A stretch of DNA of 64,000 bases, taken from Cristatella mucedo. Its lineage: Eukaryota > Bryozoa > Phylactolaemata > Cristatellidae. Numbering within the stretch: the first letter of the stretch is position 1; every line of letters begins with the position of its first letter. Below, one piece after another: positions 44,406-57,200 of the stretch. The notes beneath the pieces are model-generated. The model saw nothing but the letters and a program-made list of their open reading frames with translations, was not told the origin of the DNA and searched no databases. The stretch lies in contig WPIO01000057.1 of NCBI GenBank assembly GCA_009760855.2, forward strand, positions 2,229,001 through 2,293,000. Reading direction: 5' to 3'. Made by a program: the position numbers and the translations under genes.

Positions 44406-46479
44406 TACGCTAGCTACTCTTTCTTCCTATCACCTTCGTTCTTTGCAGTTGAATAAATATCCACTTCTTCGCGTTCTATCCGGATAGCAGAATCTCCTTG
44501 AATGTCCCAAGACAGAAAGCAGTCCCTCATACCCCATAGGTACGATGCTGCGAAATACTGAGGTGTTTCACCTCACCACGGCCTATGCTGACTTCTCGCA
44601 TGACTTGCTAATCCACCTATTTGGTTCGAGCTGGACTTATCTGCTGATAATCAGTGTTGATAGGCTGGGTGGCTTTGCATTAATACTGTACTGCTACAAA
44701 AATTATCGAAAATATCAGCAAATGGAAAATTAACTTCGCAAAGCTAGTCGTTGAAAAATGCTTTCTTTCTGTATTGTTTACTTTCGATGCGTGAGCATCT
44801 TGCATTTAGGCACAATTAAGGCTACTAATCATTGTTCTTAAAATAAATATTTGACTATTAGGTTTTCATAGCAGCTTCTCAATCTCCGATGCGGATGTAT
44901 CCGTCACTTTATTTTCTCAGCGTTGATTAGACCAGTTCCTTAGTAACACGATATTTAGACGTGACGTCAGATTACTTATGAACCATGGAATTTAAAGAAT
45001 AACAGCATTTGCTTTCGAAGTTAGTCCGTGCACTAGTGTTTGTGTCTACTTCAGGCTCATCAGAGTAGTCTCGAGAGAAAATATAGAGATTTCCAAACGT
45101 TGATGATACGTCACATATTAGCAGAGCTTCTGAAGCTCGAAGCTTATATATAAGCCTTATATTTGGTTTTTTGCTGCTACTGGGTTCAGAGAAGAATGAA
45201 ATCGTGGTGAGTTTAGAAATAGCGACGCTTATTGGCTTTATCCGGAGTTGTCTCTACATTTTGCGTGCATGATAGTCGTGATGCATTCGGCGTGCGTAGG
45301 CATTTTCATTAGAATGTATTTCTTTTACACTGGGGAATCATTTGTCTCAAATGCTTACTTAAATTGTTTATTTTGGCCGTACGACCACTCTAAACAGCGA
45401 GGCGAATAACCTTGCAAGCACCGATGATAATTAAGCTTAACGCTTTTTACTTTGGTAAATTCCTAGGCTGGTTTACCTGTCTCACTTATTCTTACGCCGA
45501 GTTAATTTGCAGCTACTCTCCTTAGGCACTGTCTGCGCGACTGGAGAAGCTAATTTAAACTGCTACGATTCACATGCTTTTTGAAAGTAGCAGCGCATTC
45601 CAGAACCCTTTTTAGGGTAGCAAATCTTAGCCCTACGTAAGAACCTTTCCAGTGTCAATAGCGACTAGCAGTTCTGAAAACTTCCAGAGAATTTGTTTCG
45701 TTTACGAGATGTGGAGAACTATTTAATAATTGAAAATAGTCTTTTTTATTTTCAATTTAGATAACTAATTATTTCGTCTAATTAGCCTATAAAAATTTCG
45801 CTGGCTGTCATTCCATATGTCATTGTCAGCTAACAAATCAGCAGTGGCATTCGTTTACTATTCAAACCAATATAAGCCATTTGCATTAAAATAAGTCAAA
45901 TGCATTCAAAATTATTCATAAAAATTTGTCAAAGAGGTAATATTATCTAGGCCAAAGTTAAGAAATATGACTGTTCACCCCGTCTTGACGCTGAAATTCG
46001 CCTAAGTTGTGGCTTACACCATGTTACCGTGGTCATCCACTACTCACAGTGCCTGTCAAATTTCAGTTCACTACTCTTAGGACAAACCCTTAAAAGCTCC
46101 TTCCTAATAGCTTCAGTCAGTAATTGGGATATTTAAAATGGTAAGTGATGATGCTGAAATGAACTAATCGGAAATTCATGGTTATTCTATTCATAATACT
46201 TCAGCCCTACTTTTTAGACCTTAGTAGGCGCAAAGACCAAAGTAGAGCACCCTACTCCATCTTTGACCAATTCCATTTAGGCAGAAGCGTGATAAGGCAG
46301 AATATCACTATAAAAGTGCAGATAGTTTATGTTAAGGAGCTGATACGGTCATGGCGGCTCATCAAATGTAAGAAGCATTGCGACAGAAATACGGAGTTGT
46401 GGTAAACTGTTTCTGAGCCATGGAGCCAAAGTAAGTGATTAATTTTAGTTTCAGCCTACAGCGCCACCCTAATTAGGCT
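44406..46479. other. Non-coding stretch, no feature seen
   Basis: 2 kb of AT-rich DNA. Small frames at 44545-44733 and 46178-46405 are unrecognised and at the level expected by chance. Confidence 0.4.
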
Positions 46480-47717
46480 GTAATCATAATAATAATAATA
46501 AAACTAATTATAATAATAATGCACTTGATAAAGCGCCCTCGGAGAACTTAATCTCTTTCTAGGCACTTCACATTTGCTGCAAATGGAAATGCAATTGAAT
46601 GGTAAGTAAAATCATGCTTGAAAAACAAACAAAATGAATAACGCGGTTAGGGGTGACATGCACAGGGTCAGCATGCAAATGTGGTTAGAGGCAGCCTGCA
46701 CAGTGTCAGCATGCATAAGCACATCAAGGACGAATCACAAGGACCCACTAAATGCTGTCCTAAATAGGTGTGCTTTTAAGCTCCTTCTAAATGTGGTCAG
46801 GTCAGGGGATGTTCTGACGCAGGTCGGGAGGGAGTTCCAGGCTTTGGGAACATACGAACTAAATGCACGGTCTCCAAAGGGTTTAAGGTTTGTAGGAGGT
46901 ATTTCTAGACTGTTGGATTCCGACAAGCTGGTGGTACGATGCTTGGCCTGGTGGGGTAGTATATCTGAGAGATAGGCTAGAGTCATTGAATGAAGTGACC
47001 TAAAAGTGAAAAATGAAACCTTGAAGTCAATCCGTTGCTTGACTGGTAGCCAGTGCATGTCGACGAGAAGTGAAGTAATGTGGCAACTGCGACGCTCACG
47101 ACAGACAAGCCTAGCTGCAGAGTTTTGCACCAGCTGCAATCGCCTGATCGCACATGCTGGTAGGCCAGTAAGCAGTGAGTTGCAGAAGTCGAGACGGGAT
47201 GTCACGAATGCATGGACCAACTTAGATGTGGTATCTTTATCTAAACAAGCCCGAATTTTAGCAATGTTATGAAGCTGAAAATAGGCGGATTGGACTGTGG
47301 AGCTGATATGGTCGTCTAACGAGAGGTCGCTTTGGAATGTGAAACCTAGATTTCGAGCTGATTCAACTGGAGATATGCTGGCAGAGCCAATTTTGAGAGT
47401 CAGCCTGTCCAATCTCTGGATCACACTGGGTTTGCCCATAACTAGTAAGTTAGTTTTATCATCGTTTAGTTTTAGAAAATTTGCTGCCATCCATGTGCAG
47501 ATGTCATCAATGCATGCAACTAGTGAGTTGAGAGAATTTGAGGTGCTCGAAGACTGGGAGGGATCAAAGCAAAGGTACAACTGAGTGTCATCTCCATAGA
47601 AGTGAAAGCCTAGATTGTGCTTGGCAATCACATCAGCAAGAGGGAGAGTATAAACCGTGAAAGGAACCGGACCTAGTATTGAGCCCTGAGGTAAGCCATA
47701 TTTCAGAGGTACCTCAG
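46480..47717 (-). mobile_element. LINE-B, 3' part of a long antisense copy (tail to RT palm)
   Basis: The 3' UTR and tail are at 46480-46735. An open minus-strand frame at 46735-47631 (298 codons) encodes FHFYGDDTQLYLCFDP (YxDD motif with Gly), NFLKLNDDKTNLLVMGKPS, the thumb and the terminal FRTAFSGSL. The copy is interrupted after motif B by a second LINE-B tail (47718-47972) and continues at 47973. Confidence 0.92.
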
Positions 47718-47972
47718 CTAATAATAATAATAATAAAAATAATTCACTTGATAAAGGGCCCTCAGAGAACTTAATCTCTCTCTAGGCGCTTTACATTTAC
47801 TGTAAAGTGAAATTCAATTGAATGGTAAGTAAAATCATGCTTGAAAAACAAACGAAATGAATAATATGGTTAGGGGTGACATGCACAGGGTCAGCATGCA
47901 AATGTGGTTAGTGTCAGCATGCACAGTGTCAGCATGCATAAGCACATCAAGGACAAATCACAGGGACCCACT
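47718..47972 (-). mobile_element. LINE-B 3' UTR inserted into another LINE-B, same orientation
   Basis: TAA run, hairpin tail and 3' UTR up to CACAGGGACCCACT. It interrupts the sequence CCTCAG/ATGATCTTTGTCC, which is continuous in the copies at 34000 and 62740. It is a 255-bp, 5'-truncated self-insertion. Confidence 0.9.
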
Positions 47973-49800
47973 GATGATCTTTGTCCATTCACGTCAATAC
48001 TCTGGAGTCTCCCACTGAGATATGACCTGAACCACTGCAGAGCAGTGCCAGTGATGCCCAGGCGAGATGAGACGCGCTCTAGAAGAACTTTGTGATCGAT
48101 GGTATCAAAAGCTGCCGAAAGATCGAGCAAAACAAGCAGAGACACTCTACCCATATCTTGGATTCCTAAGTAGGTCGTCGTATACCCGAAGTAATGCTGA
48201 CTCTTTGGAGTGATTTGCTCTAAAGCCAAACTGGAACTTGCTAGCAAGGTGTGAGGTTTTGATATATGAGTTTAGCTGGTCTGCCACGACCCGTTCCAGT
48301 GTCTTTGATAGGAATGGTAGAAGGGAGACTGGGCTGTAGTTGCTTAGGTTCTGTTGGTCTAGTGTCGCTTTCGTGAGAAGTGGCCTGACTATAGCTTTTT
48401 TGAAAGGTGCTGGGACATGACCTGAGGCTAATGACATATTAATGATGTTAGTTATGCTTGGCAGCAGCACATCAATGCAACGTAGGAGCAGGACAGTGGG
48501 AATAGGGTCCAGAGGACTTGTCGTCTTCTTTGATTGAGACGTGAACTTTAGGACTAGATCACTAGTGACCTGCTTAAATGCAGACATTGAGGTGCAATCA
48601 GGTACCGAGGAACAGCATTCTAGTGGGAAGGTTGTCATCGCAGGGATGGATTCCCTGATCTTGTCTATCTTCTGCACAACGAATCGAGAGAAGCGATCGG
48701 CTAGATCATCACAAGGATCATCAGGTAAGGAGCTAATCTGGGAGCGGTTGAGGAGATGGTTTATCGTCGACATCACCATTTTTGGATTGTGCATCTGTGG
48801 TTCAACAATGTTTCTATAAAAGCTAGACTTGGCCTTTGCTAGGATCGATTGGTACGACTTACAGTACTCTTCATATGCCTGTCGATGGACAGCTAGTCCG
48901 GATCTTTTGTATATTTTTTCAAGGTTTAGTTTAGTAGACCTGGCTACTTAAACGTCTGTGGTAAACCATAGGCCGTCTGGGCGGGGGCGCACAGTGCGCT
49001 TTGTCAGAGGTGCAAACTCGTCGAGCGTGTCAGCTAGTGTCGTGTTGTAGCTATCTACCAATGATGACAGATCGGAGGGAGGACTGAGCAGCAGAGTCGA
49101 AGCTGATATTCTCGCACGGACAGCATCGATGTCAAGGGTCTTGAGGTTTCGCGATTCACAGGTTATTTTAGAAGAGGATGTGGGCACACACTGTAGATTG
49201 AATGAGATCTGCATTTGGTCAGATAAGCAGGACTTGTTAATAATTGGTGATGAAAAAGTGCAGTTGTATGAGAAAATCTGGTTGAGTGTGTGACCCTTGA
49301 TGTGGGTCGGGCCATGCACATGAGCCACGAGAGACAGTGAGTCAGTCAATGCACGAAATTCGGTGCTGAAAGCGTCAGATAAGTTATCAAAGTGAACGCT
49401 GAAATCACCCATAACGAGGAAGGATCGATTTCTTGCACACAGAATCGAAATGAGATCGGAGAAATCTGAGATAAAGGAGGATTTGGTACCTGGTGGGCGA
49501 TAGACTACTGCCACTATCGGTAGCTTGTTTTCGGGTTAGACCAAGACAATTGATTCAAAAGACTGCTTTGAGGTTACAGCAAATGACTTGAAGTCTAATT
49601 TCGAGCGCACGACGACAGCAAATCCTACAGTTTTGATTGATCTAGGGGTGTGAAAGAACGAGAAACCGGAGGGAGTAGCGTCTTTAATTGTCGGGCAGTT
49701 TATCAATTTCAGCCAGGTTTCAGTTAGGGCGAGCAGGTAATGGCATTCTTCTTCAACTTTACTGCTTGATACGGCTAAACTCCTGAGCCAGATTTGCATG
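47973..49800 (-). mobile_element. LINE-B, 5' part of the long antisense copy (RT motif A to endonuclease)
   Basis: Minus-strand frames encode motif A (LLVLLDLSAAFDTIDHK), RT entry (48147-48794: DPIPTVLLLRCID, ASGHVPAPFKKAIVRPLL, NYSPVSLLPFLSKTLERVVA) and the APE-type endonuclease (48948-49514: VMGDFSVHFDN, GHTLNQIFSYNC; 49536-49799: LLALTETWLK, GFSFFHTPR). The final catalytic SDH reads SDQ, so the endonuclease is probably dead. The 5' end beyond the endonuclease start is absent. Confidence 0.93.
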
Positions 49801-50339
49801 ATAGTTACGCTAAGATTAGCTTCACAGACGTCAATTCCCAGATGGTGCAGCTGTTAAAGCACAGTCGTCAGAGAGAAGCTTCGAGTACTTTAGAAGTATA
49901 AATAGCATCAAATTATTTCAAAAAGCTGTGCTTTCCGGTTCTTGCTTTTATTTTGCTTTACGGCGAAGAATTTTTAAGCGTTGACCACGAATTCTTATAA
50001 TACAATACGTACTTATCACAAATGCATCAAATAAGAAAAGTGAGTACTAACCGCATTTCTCGGAGAAGGATGGTCATCTGACTCAGTATTGTGTGAGTTT
50101 GAATGCTTGAACGCGAGCGTCCGTGCGTTTGCGTTCCTGGCTATAGTACTCCAAGGACATTGGCTAACTTCTTGCGCATTCGTGAGCTTGCTATGTATGC
50201 TGGAATCGCATACGGGTGCCTTTGTGTTCGTGGGCTGACCTATATGTATGAATGCCGGTGAGTGTGCAGGCATGCCTGGGACATGCGTTCGAGGGTGTTT
50301 TGCTTTTGCTGGATAGTGACTGCTTTCGCAATGTGCGTA
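49801..50339. other. Non-coding stretch, no feature seen
   Basis: No exon for the N-terminus of the GH31 gene could be identified here. Confidence 0.4.
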
Positions 50340-50620
50340 TTTGCGCTCCCACATGTGTGCATACGTGTGTGTATGTGCGTGACCTGCATGTGCATGCGTG
50401 TGTGTGTGTGTGACATCCATGTGTGTGTGTGTGTGACGTGCGCACACGTGCGTGCGACGTATGCGTGCTTGTGTGTGACATGCGTGTGTGTGACATGCTT
50501 GTGTGTGTGCGCGTGTGTGTGTGTGTGTGTGTGTGCGTGTGTGTGTGACATGCTTGTGTGTGTGCGTGTGTGTGTGCGTGTGTGTATGTGTGTGTGTGTG
50601 TGTGTCGTATGCCCACGTGT
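50340..50620. repeat. GT-rich compound minisatellite
   Basis: GT runs are interrupted at intervals by TGACATGC or TGACGTGC, giving irregular units of 20-50 bases. The His/Thr/Cys/Val-rich frames through it are artefacts of the repeat. Confidence 0.92.
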
Positions 50621-50925
50621 GCCTGCTAACCTGCGCTCACCCTTTTTCGTGCTTAGGCTTGCATGCTAAAGCACCAGTGAGCTTGTGCATAAACTAGTTT
50701 ATCCACGTGTGTGCGTATGCATATGCATATGCGTCCTCGCGTGTTCGCTGCTTCATGTTTCTTAGTCAAAGAATGGCATTATACTGGGCGTTTGACATAT
50801 GCTTGAGTAGAAATTCCGTTTCGTGTCCTTGATCTAAAGGATTGGCTGTTCAAAGAAGCGGCCAGTATGGATAGCTGCCCCGTCGCGCTTTCTTCTTTTG
50901 TCTGCTACTGTATTCCTGTGTGCAG

Positions 50926-51102
50926 GTGCTGCAACATTGCCAATCTAGCCCAATGCTCTATGTTGGAAGTGGAGAGACGAGATTTATGGAGCATCACGGA
51001 AACTTTGACATCAATGATTACGTCAGCCAGCGAATTCCACTCTCTGACTTCTCATTTGAGAATGACTCGGTGGTAAAATTATGGAGTGCTAACAACATAG
51101 CG
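50926..51102 (+). CDS. GH31 SQase-like exon 1 of 3 seen (N-terminal beta domain)
   Basis: It follows GTGTGCAG and ends at GCG|GTAAGC, phase 0 on both sides, 59 codons. It contains SPMLYVGSGETRF, HGNFDINDYVSQRIPLSDF and WSANNIA. The YihQ counterpart has the GSG...RGNF.I.D pattern at the same place. A preceding exon is required because the family extends about 40 residues further N-terminal. Confidence 0.85.
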
Positions 51103-54100
51103 GTAAGCATTGTAGCCTGCATAAAAATTTCTCGCTTTACAATTGCTATATGAATATCTCTACGGTAGTATATCCTAAACACCGCCCAACCACTATCGGT
51201 ACTGTAACTTTTGAGGCGCCTGCGAGATATATAGATACTAAGTTGTGTGCGTTTAGTGGAATGGGCAGCCTACTTTATTTTCGTGGTCTGCTTGCCCTTA
51301 ACTAACACTTCACAGGAACTCGTGGGGCCGATGGAACATTGTTTAACGGTGACTGCAGATAAACTCTGAAGTTACGACCGTCAATTGGTCTATAAGGGCC
51401 AGGACATTGCACTAGAATCTAAAAGAGGGATTGAACTTTTAAAAGATAGTGCAAAGCCTCACCCGTTCAAGAATAAATAATATAAGCTGGAAGTGTAAGT
51501 ACTCAGATTTAACAGCTTAATTTACATAGCAACCTAAGAGCGTTAGTAGATATTGCTTCGGCTTGCATAGGCAAAACAGAACTTCTTGCAGCTGTGCTGA
51601 AACTCACGTCGTAACACGCCTTAAAAATACGCCAACACCCAGGCAGTTGCAGTGCGTGCAGTCTTCTTTAGCTAGATGTGTCTCCCGATTAAGCAGTACC
51701 AATAAATCAGCAACCTACTGCTAAAGGTTTATGCCTAATGAGATTCCAATAATATAGGGATGCTAATTTGAGAACCAATTAAGTGAGTACATAGCTGACC
51801 TTTCACGAACACACATTAGGAAAGTGTGGAGAGGATGAGGGATTTGTTCAATATACTTATAGAAAACCATTGGCCGTGTCGACAGCCATGCCAGCGATCG
51901 GGAACGTGGTTGGGAGTGAGTGCTGCGGCGATTGGTGATGATTGCTGCGGTGAGTTCTAATGATTGTGGTGAGCTGCCGCATCTGTCCATTACTTGCTTG
52001 AGCTCCTCAAGCTAGCTCCTTCATCATAATTCCAGAGCGTTAATCGCTTGCGAAAATATCAGGCTTTCAAGCGCCTCAGCAGCGGAACTGTGCATGACAA
52101 AGACTTTCTGGAAATGCAATACTAGTTCTGGTTTCATTTTTGGCACTGCCCCAAAGTGGAAGTGCCAAACATCGACGAAGGCTGTCGATGCGTCGAGGTT
52201 CACGACTGTTTATTGGCCGACGTGTGCCAACCTGATTTAATCTGTTCTCATGGTTCCATCAGTGAATGGCTCTAATGATGCAGCTCTTCATTGGGCACCT
52301 GACGTCTTACTTAAATGTTAGCTGATTCAACTGCCTCATGTATTTAGCGGCAGAAGAGCTTTACCAGCCATATACTACAAAATGTTATCAGCTAATTAAT
52401 TAATAATTTGTTATTAATTGCTATAAAAAATTATGAGAAATAGCAGCTTCATATGTATAGTGACAGATGAGCATTCACTGCTTTAATCACAAAGTTCATG
52501 ATAAATGGCCCCACTACAGGATTCGAACCCGCGACCTGGGTCGTATAGAGTGAGCACTGTAACCCTGGGCTATCAGACCCAGCGTTACCGTCACTTGCAC
52601 TGCAAGTAAAGGATAGCCCACTGCAGGAATCAAACCTGTTACCGGGTTTTGAAAAGTTAGCACTTTAAAGTAAACAGGTTCTTCTCAGCGCTCGTACTGC
52701 ATATCAGCTCAGAGACTGGAGCAGATGTCCATAGTGCTCCAGCCGTCATCGATAAATAGCAATATAATTAATTTGCATAGCGCCCCAAGAGAACTTAAAT
52801 CTCTATTCAGGCGCTTCGCACATGCCTCTGGACTCGAGCCCACGACCTCAGCCCCAGACCGTGGTCGGCTCAAGCACCTTAACCGCTGGACCAATCCAGC
52901 TCGGCGACGGTCGTCTCATCGAATAAACCTCATCGTCCTTGGGTCTAACGGTCAGCCCAAAGCTTGCCAACTCGGCAGTGAATAAAGGTCATGCCACGAA
53001 GCAGATCACTTTTTTAACTTCGATTTCTTAACTCATCTAAGTCACGACCGCGCTGACGCTAATACTAGAACCAAATTTATATTTTTCAGAAATGCATTAT
53101 TAGATAACATTCCACTTGCAGCCGAAACAAAGGCATTCCCGAAACAGTAAACGAACCGATAACAGAAGTTGTTAAAGGTCGTCTATTCCTTGCCAGCTAT
53201 GGAAAGAAAATGGCTTCTTCTACGTACGCCAAGCTTGCACGTTTTGTACGCTGCGACGCTTGATTCAACTAAGTAGATGCACTTTGTTCAGCAAAAATCA
53301 GACCGGCAACAACCGTGCGTGCATACGTTACCTAAATTACTGACGAGGGAATTCGGCCCATACTGCTTTGCTGCAGTTGAAAACGATATCAGAGAAGACT
53401 GAAAGGATTGAATTACGGCGATCCCCACACTAAGCTCCACCTGACCCAGACACGGAAGACTCGTCGGTACTCATATGCATTTTCGCGGACACTAAGCTCC
53501 ACCTGACCCAGACACGGAAGACTCGTCGGTACTCATATATGCATTTTCGCGGACACTCAATCACCTAGAGTTGCTACTCTTACACTCGAACGGAATGAGC
53601 ACAAAGCAGTGGCTCGCGAGTGAAAAACTTAACAAACTGCGCATCGTACCTCCAGCTCGGCTGGCCTGAGTTGTTAAGATTGGTCTATAGATAATCGAGG
53701 GTACGGGAATTTCCTCCTGGACTTTCCTCCCGGACATTTTCCCCGTACATTCCCCCCCCCCCCTGGTAATTCCACCCAGGGCTTGGACATTTCCCCCTAG
53801 GGTAGGGCGTTTCATCCCTTTCGGTATGGAAATGCCATGATGTAAACTGTCGCGTTTGCATATCTTGTAAAAATATTAAATAGTATATAACATATAAAAT
53901 ACTCTTACATTATTGTCATTAGAAATGTGGACATTACCGTCCTGCTTTTTCGGCAGACGTGCAAGGTGCAAAGTGACGGCAAAGTGCAAGGTGAAAGTTG
54001 TGCCCGCTCGGCCAGCAGCAGACGCTCTCGGCAGCAGCCGCTAGCCCGTACCAGCATCCTCGGCCGCTGCCGCCACCGCCACCGCCCCTCCCGACATCGG

Positions 54101-54255
54101 CAACGCCGGCTACCGCTCGTTCGTAGCTCACGGCCGCCGCCGAAGTCATTGCTGCACTGGCGGTGCCGATGTTGGGAGAGGCGGCGGTGGCATCGAAGGC
54201 CGCTGTCCCTCCCGACATGGGCGCTGCAGGCTACCGCCGGTTCAAACCTCGCCGT

Positions 54256-54286
<31 letters not shown>

Positions 54287-57200
54287 GTTGCTGCACTTAG
54301 CGTCGCCCGTCGATCACGGTGAAGTTCAAGGTCTATTGAAATAAAATCAACTCAGTATAAGCGGTGACTCGATAGCACGACCGACGGTGGCGGTACGGCC
54401 ATCGCCGCCACCACGGCGTCGGCGGCTGCGGCTTGTACGATTTTATTTTATTTCAATAGGGCGTAAAATTCATTTCATCATGTAGATATATATCTATATA
54501 TCTGCATTTTTAGTTAGAAATTCATCAACATAGCGGGAAATGTCCTAACGGGGGGGAGTGTCTGGAGGAAATGTTCTAGGGTCCACCAGGGGGAGGGAAA
54601 TGTCGGAGGGAAGCGTCGGGGGGGGGGGAAATGTCCGGGGTAAATGTCCTGCAACCAAATGACCATATAGCCTACAGAGAGCGAGTCTTCAGTTCGCATG
54701 TTCCCCAAAGCCTTCTGATCGCTAATGGCTGTCTTCATGACATTCATTACTATGTAGAGAACTTTATTCAAGCTAAAAACCGTTACCCATTCCTCACATC
54801 AATTGATTCCTCAATGTGAATAGGCCTTTCCGTGTTTACGTTGGCTGACGATGTGCCTATACCTGTGAGCCAATGGTGACGATTCAATATCAGTAAATTA
54901 AAGAGGCTTTCTTGCTGCATATATTGATGACATACACACGAATAGCCACAGACTTTCTAAAATTGAATGATGATAACGCCAACCTACTAGTTGTGGGCAA
55001 ACCGACCACGACTCGGAAATTGGAAAGGTAACGTTCACAATCGGCTCTCTGAGGAAATCTGTTGAATCCCCACGAAATAAGTGCATCTTGTTCCAAAGTG
55101 ATTATTCATTAAATGATCACATCAGCTCCACAGTCAAGTCTGTCTAGTTTCAGCTGTTTGAAAAAATTAAAAAAATCAAGCTTATTTAAACAGGGAATCC
55201 ACATCTAAATTGGTCCATGCATTAGTGACATCCGGTCTCGACTTTTGTAACTCAGTGCTTGCTGGTCTATCGGTCTGTTCAAGCAGGAATTTACAGTTAG
55301 TGAAACAATCGGCAGCTAGGCATGTCTGTCGTGAGCGTTGCAGTTGCCTCATCACACCTCTTCTCTTTGACCTGCAGTGGCTCCCAGTCAAGCAACGCAT
55401 CGACTTTAAGGTTCGGTCACTTACTCTAGGTTCATTCATTATTTAGCTCCAGCCTAAGTATCAGACCTGCTCCTCCACCAGGCTAAGCATCATACCAATC
55501 GCATTTCTGATCTAATCGTATACCTGCACGTTAATAAAAAATAATCTTAATCGTCAATAAAAATAAGCTTGTATAATCCCCTCGGAAAATTAAATCTCTT
55601 TCAAGGCACTTTGAATAGGCTGTAAAGGAAGCATGATTGTGCCATTCGTGCACCGGGCTTGTATGGAGAACGGTAAGTGTGGTAAATAGTTGCAGGATCG
55701 CATACCGAGCTGGTTTTGTCTAGCGATTAAGGTGTTTGCCCCGACCAAATTCTGACTGAGGTCGTGGGTTCGAGCCCCGAGGCATATGTGAAGCGCCTGA
55801 ATAGAGATTAAGTTCTCTTTGGGCGCTATATAAATGAAATATAAATATATTAGCTTGATTGACAGGTGACAGCTATCTAACCGTCGTGTCGCTGCACACC
55901 GTAGCAACTGGTTTGCTTGAAGCTGTCAATATGTATGTGACACCTAAAAGCCAATTGCCTTCTAGCGTCCTGACATGGAGCGGCGCTCGGCGACAAGTTT
56001 GCAACTGTATTTTCCTAAAAGCAATACTAGAAATAGTAAGAAATGTGTACAGAGCCCCTAAGCTAATTTGATCGCTGTCTATGATGCTTTTGTACGCAAA
56101 GTGGTTATCGATGCAAACTTCCGAGACTCGACTTGTGGAAAAAACCAGGGCAAGATTGATAGATTGATTGATTGCTTTTTTGAAAGGGAAAGCAATCCCA
56201 TGTTGCAAGTTTCAAAAAGTACGATTTTCCGGCGACATGGGGCCCTATGGCCTCAGGTCGTTGACGATGTTAATACCAGTACTGGATTCATTAATTGTCA
56301 ACAAAAAGCTAGTAAGAGCTGGGGAAGGTAAATAATAATGCTTTTCTAAAGAAAAATTTTTTGCTGCGTCCACCAATGTACCGTCTGGTTCTTCTACTTG
56401 CATCTTTAATAAAAATAATAATAATACAGTTGGTAAAGCGCCCTTAGAAAACTCAACCTCTTTCTAGGTACTTTACATTTCCTGCAAAGGAAGCACATTT
56501 TTATCACTGTGAAGTTCGCCTCTCGTCAATTCACTGCTTTTTCTCGAAGGTTACCGTGTCCTTTGAAACGTCTGCGAACGAAGAGCTGACTCTGCGCTTC
56601 TCGGAACTGCCAGTCGGAATGAATCGGGCGTGGCTGCGAACTTACGGCGAGCACTCGGAAATGATCTTTGGAGGAGGCGAGCAGTACTCGCATTTTAACC
56701 TTCGCGGCCGAGCCTATCCGATGTGGGCCCGAGAACAGGGTGAGCCTGCGCCCACCAGCCGCTTACGACGCCACCGACCGACCCTGGCCGGCGTCGGCTC
56801 TTCGGGTCAGCCGGGAAGTCGCAGGCGTTCGCCTCGCTGAAAAACTTGCTAACTCACCGCTCAGCGTCTGCTGGACTGCTAAGGTAGCACTACAGTTTCC
56901 ATGACGATTCCTTAGCGAAATTTACCCTTAAATTAAATTGAGAACAAGTCTGATATAGACGGTGTTGAATCTAGCTGCTATGAACTTCGGCATCAGAGCT
57001 GATAGTTCAGTAGCTAGATGTATAGCTCTGTGCCACCCAGGACGTGCGTTCAAATTCCGTGGTAACAAGTTACTTAACCCCCCCCCTGCAAGCTGGAGGG
57101 ATAAACGCCAAGGTTTTTCTGTCAATAGTTCAACGAGTAAATTGAATCGGCCAACCTCTGCATAAATTAATAATAAAGCCTGCTGCACGAGTCACATTAT

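Larger units (their letters stand above)
51103..56549 (+). other. Intron of the GH31-like gene (5.4 kb)
   Basis: From GTAAGC to CTCGAAG. It contains tRNA-like relics, a SINE, a 62-bp tandem duplication, the GC-rich foldback segment and LINE-B pieces, listed separately. 51103-52494 holds nothing that I can support. Confidence 0.8.

Noticed and set aside
50191-50669. Long His/Thr-rich and Cys/Val-rich open frames on both strands
   Set aside because: They run through a GT/CA minisatellite and are produced by the repeat periodicity.
50867-51076. ATG frame at 50867 as the start of the GH31 protein
   Set aside because: It is in a different frame from the family-conserved exon and crosses its acceptor. 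Upstream coding sequence is expected elsewhere.
53927-54322. Arg/Ala-rich frames in the GC-rich foldback
   Set aside because: They are translations of GCC triplet repeats and foldback arms, with low-complexity composition.
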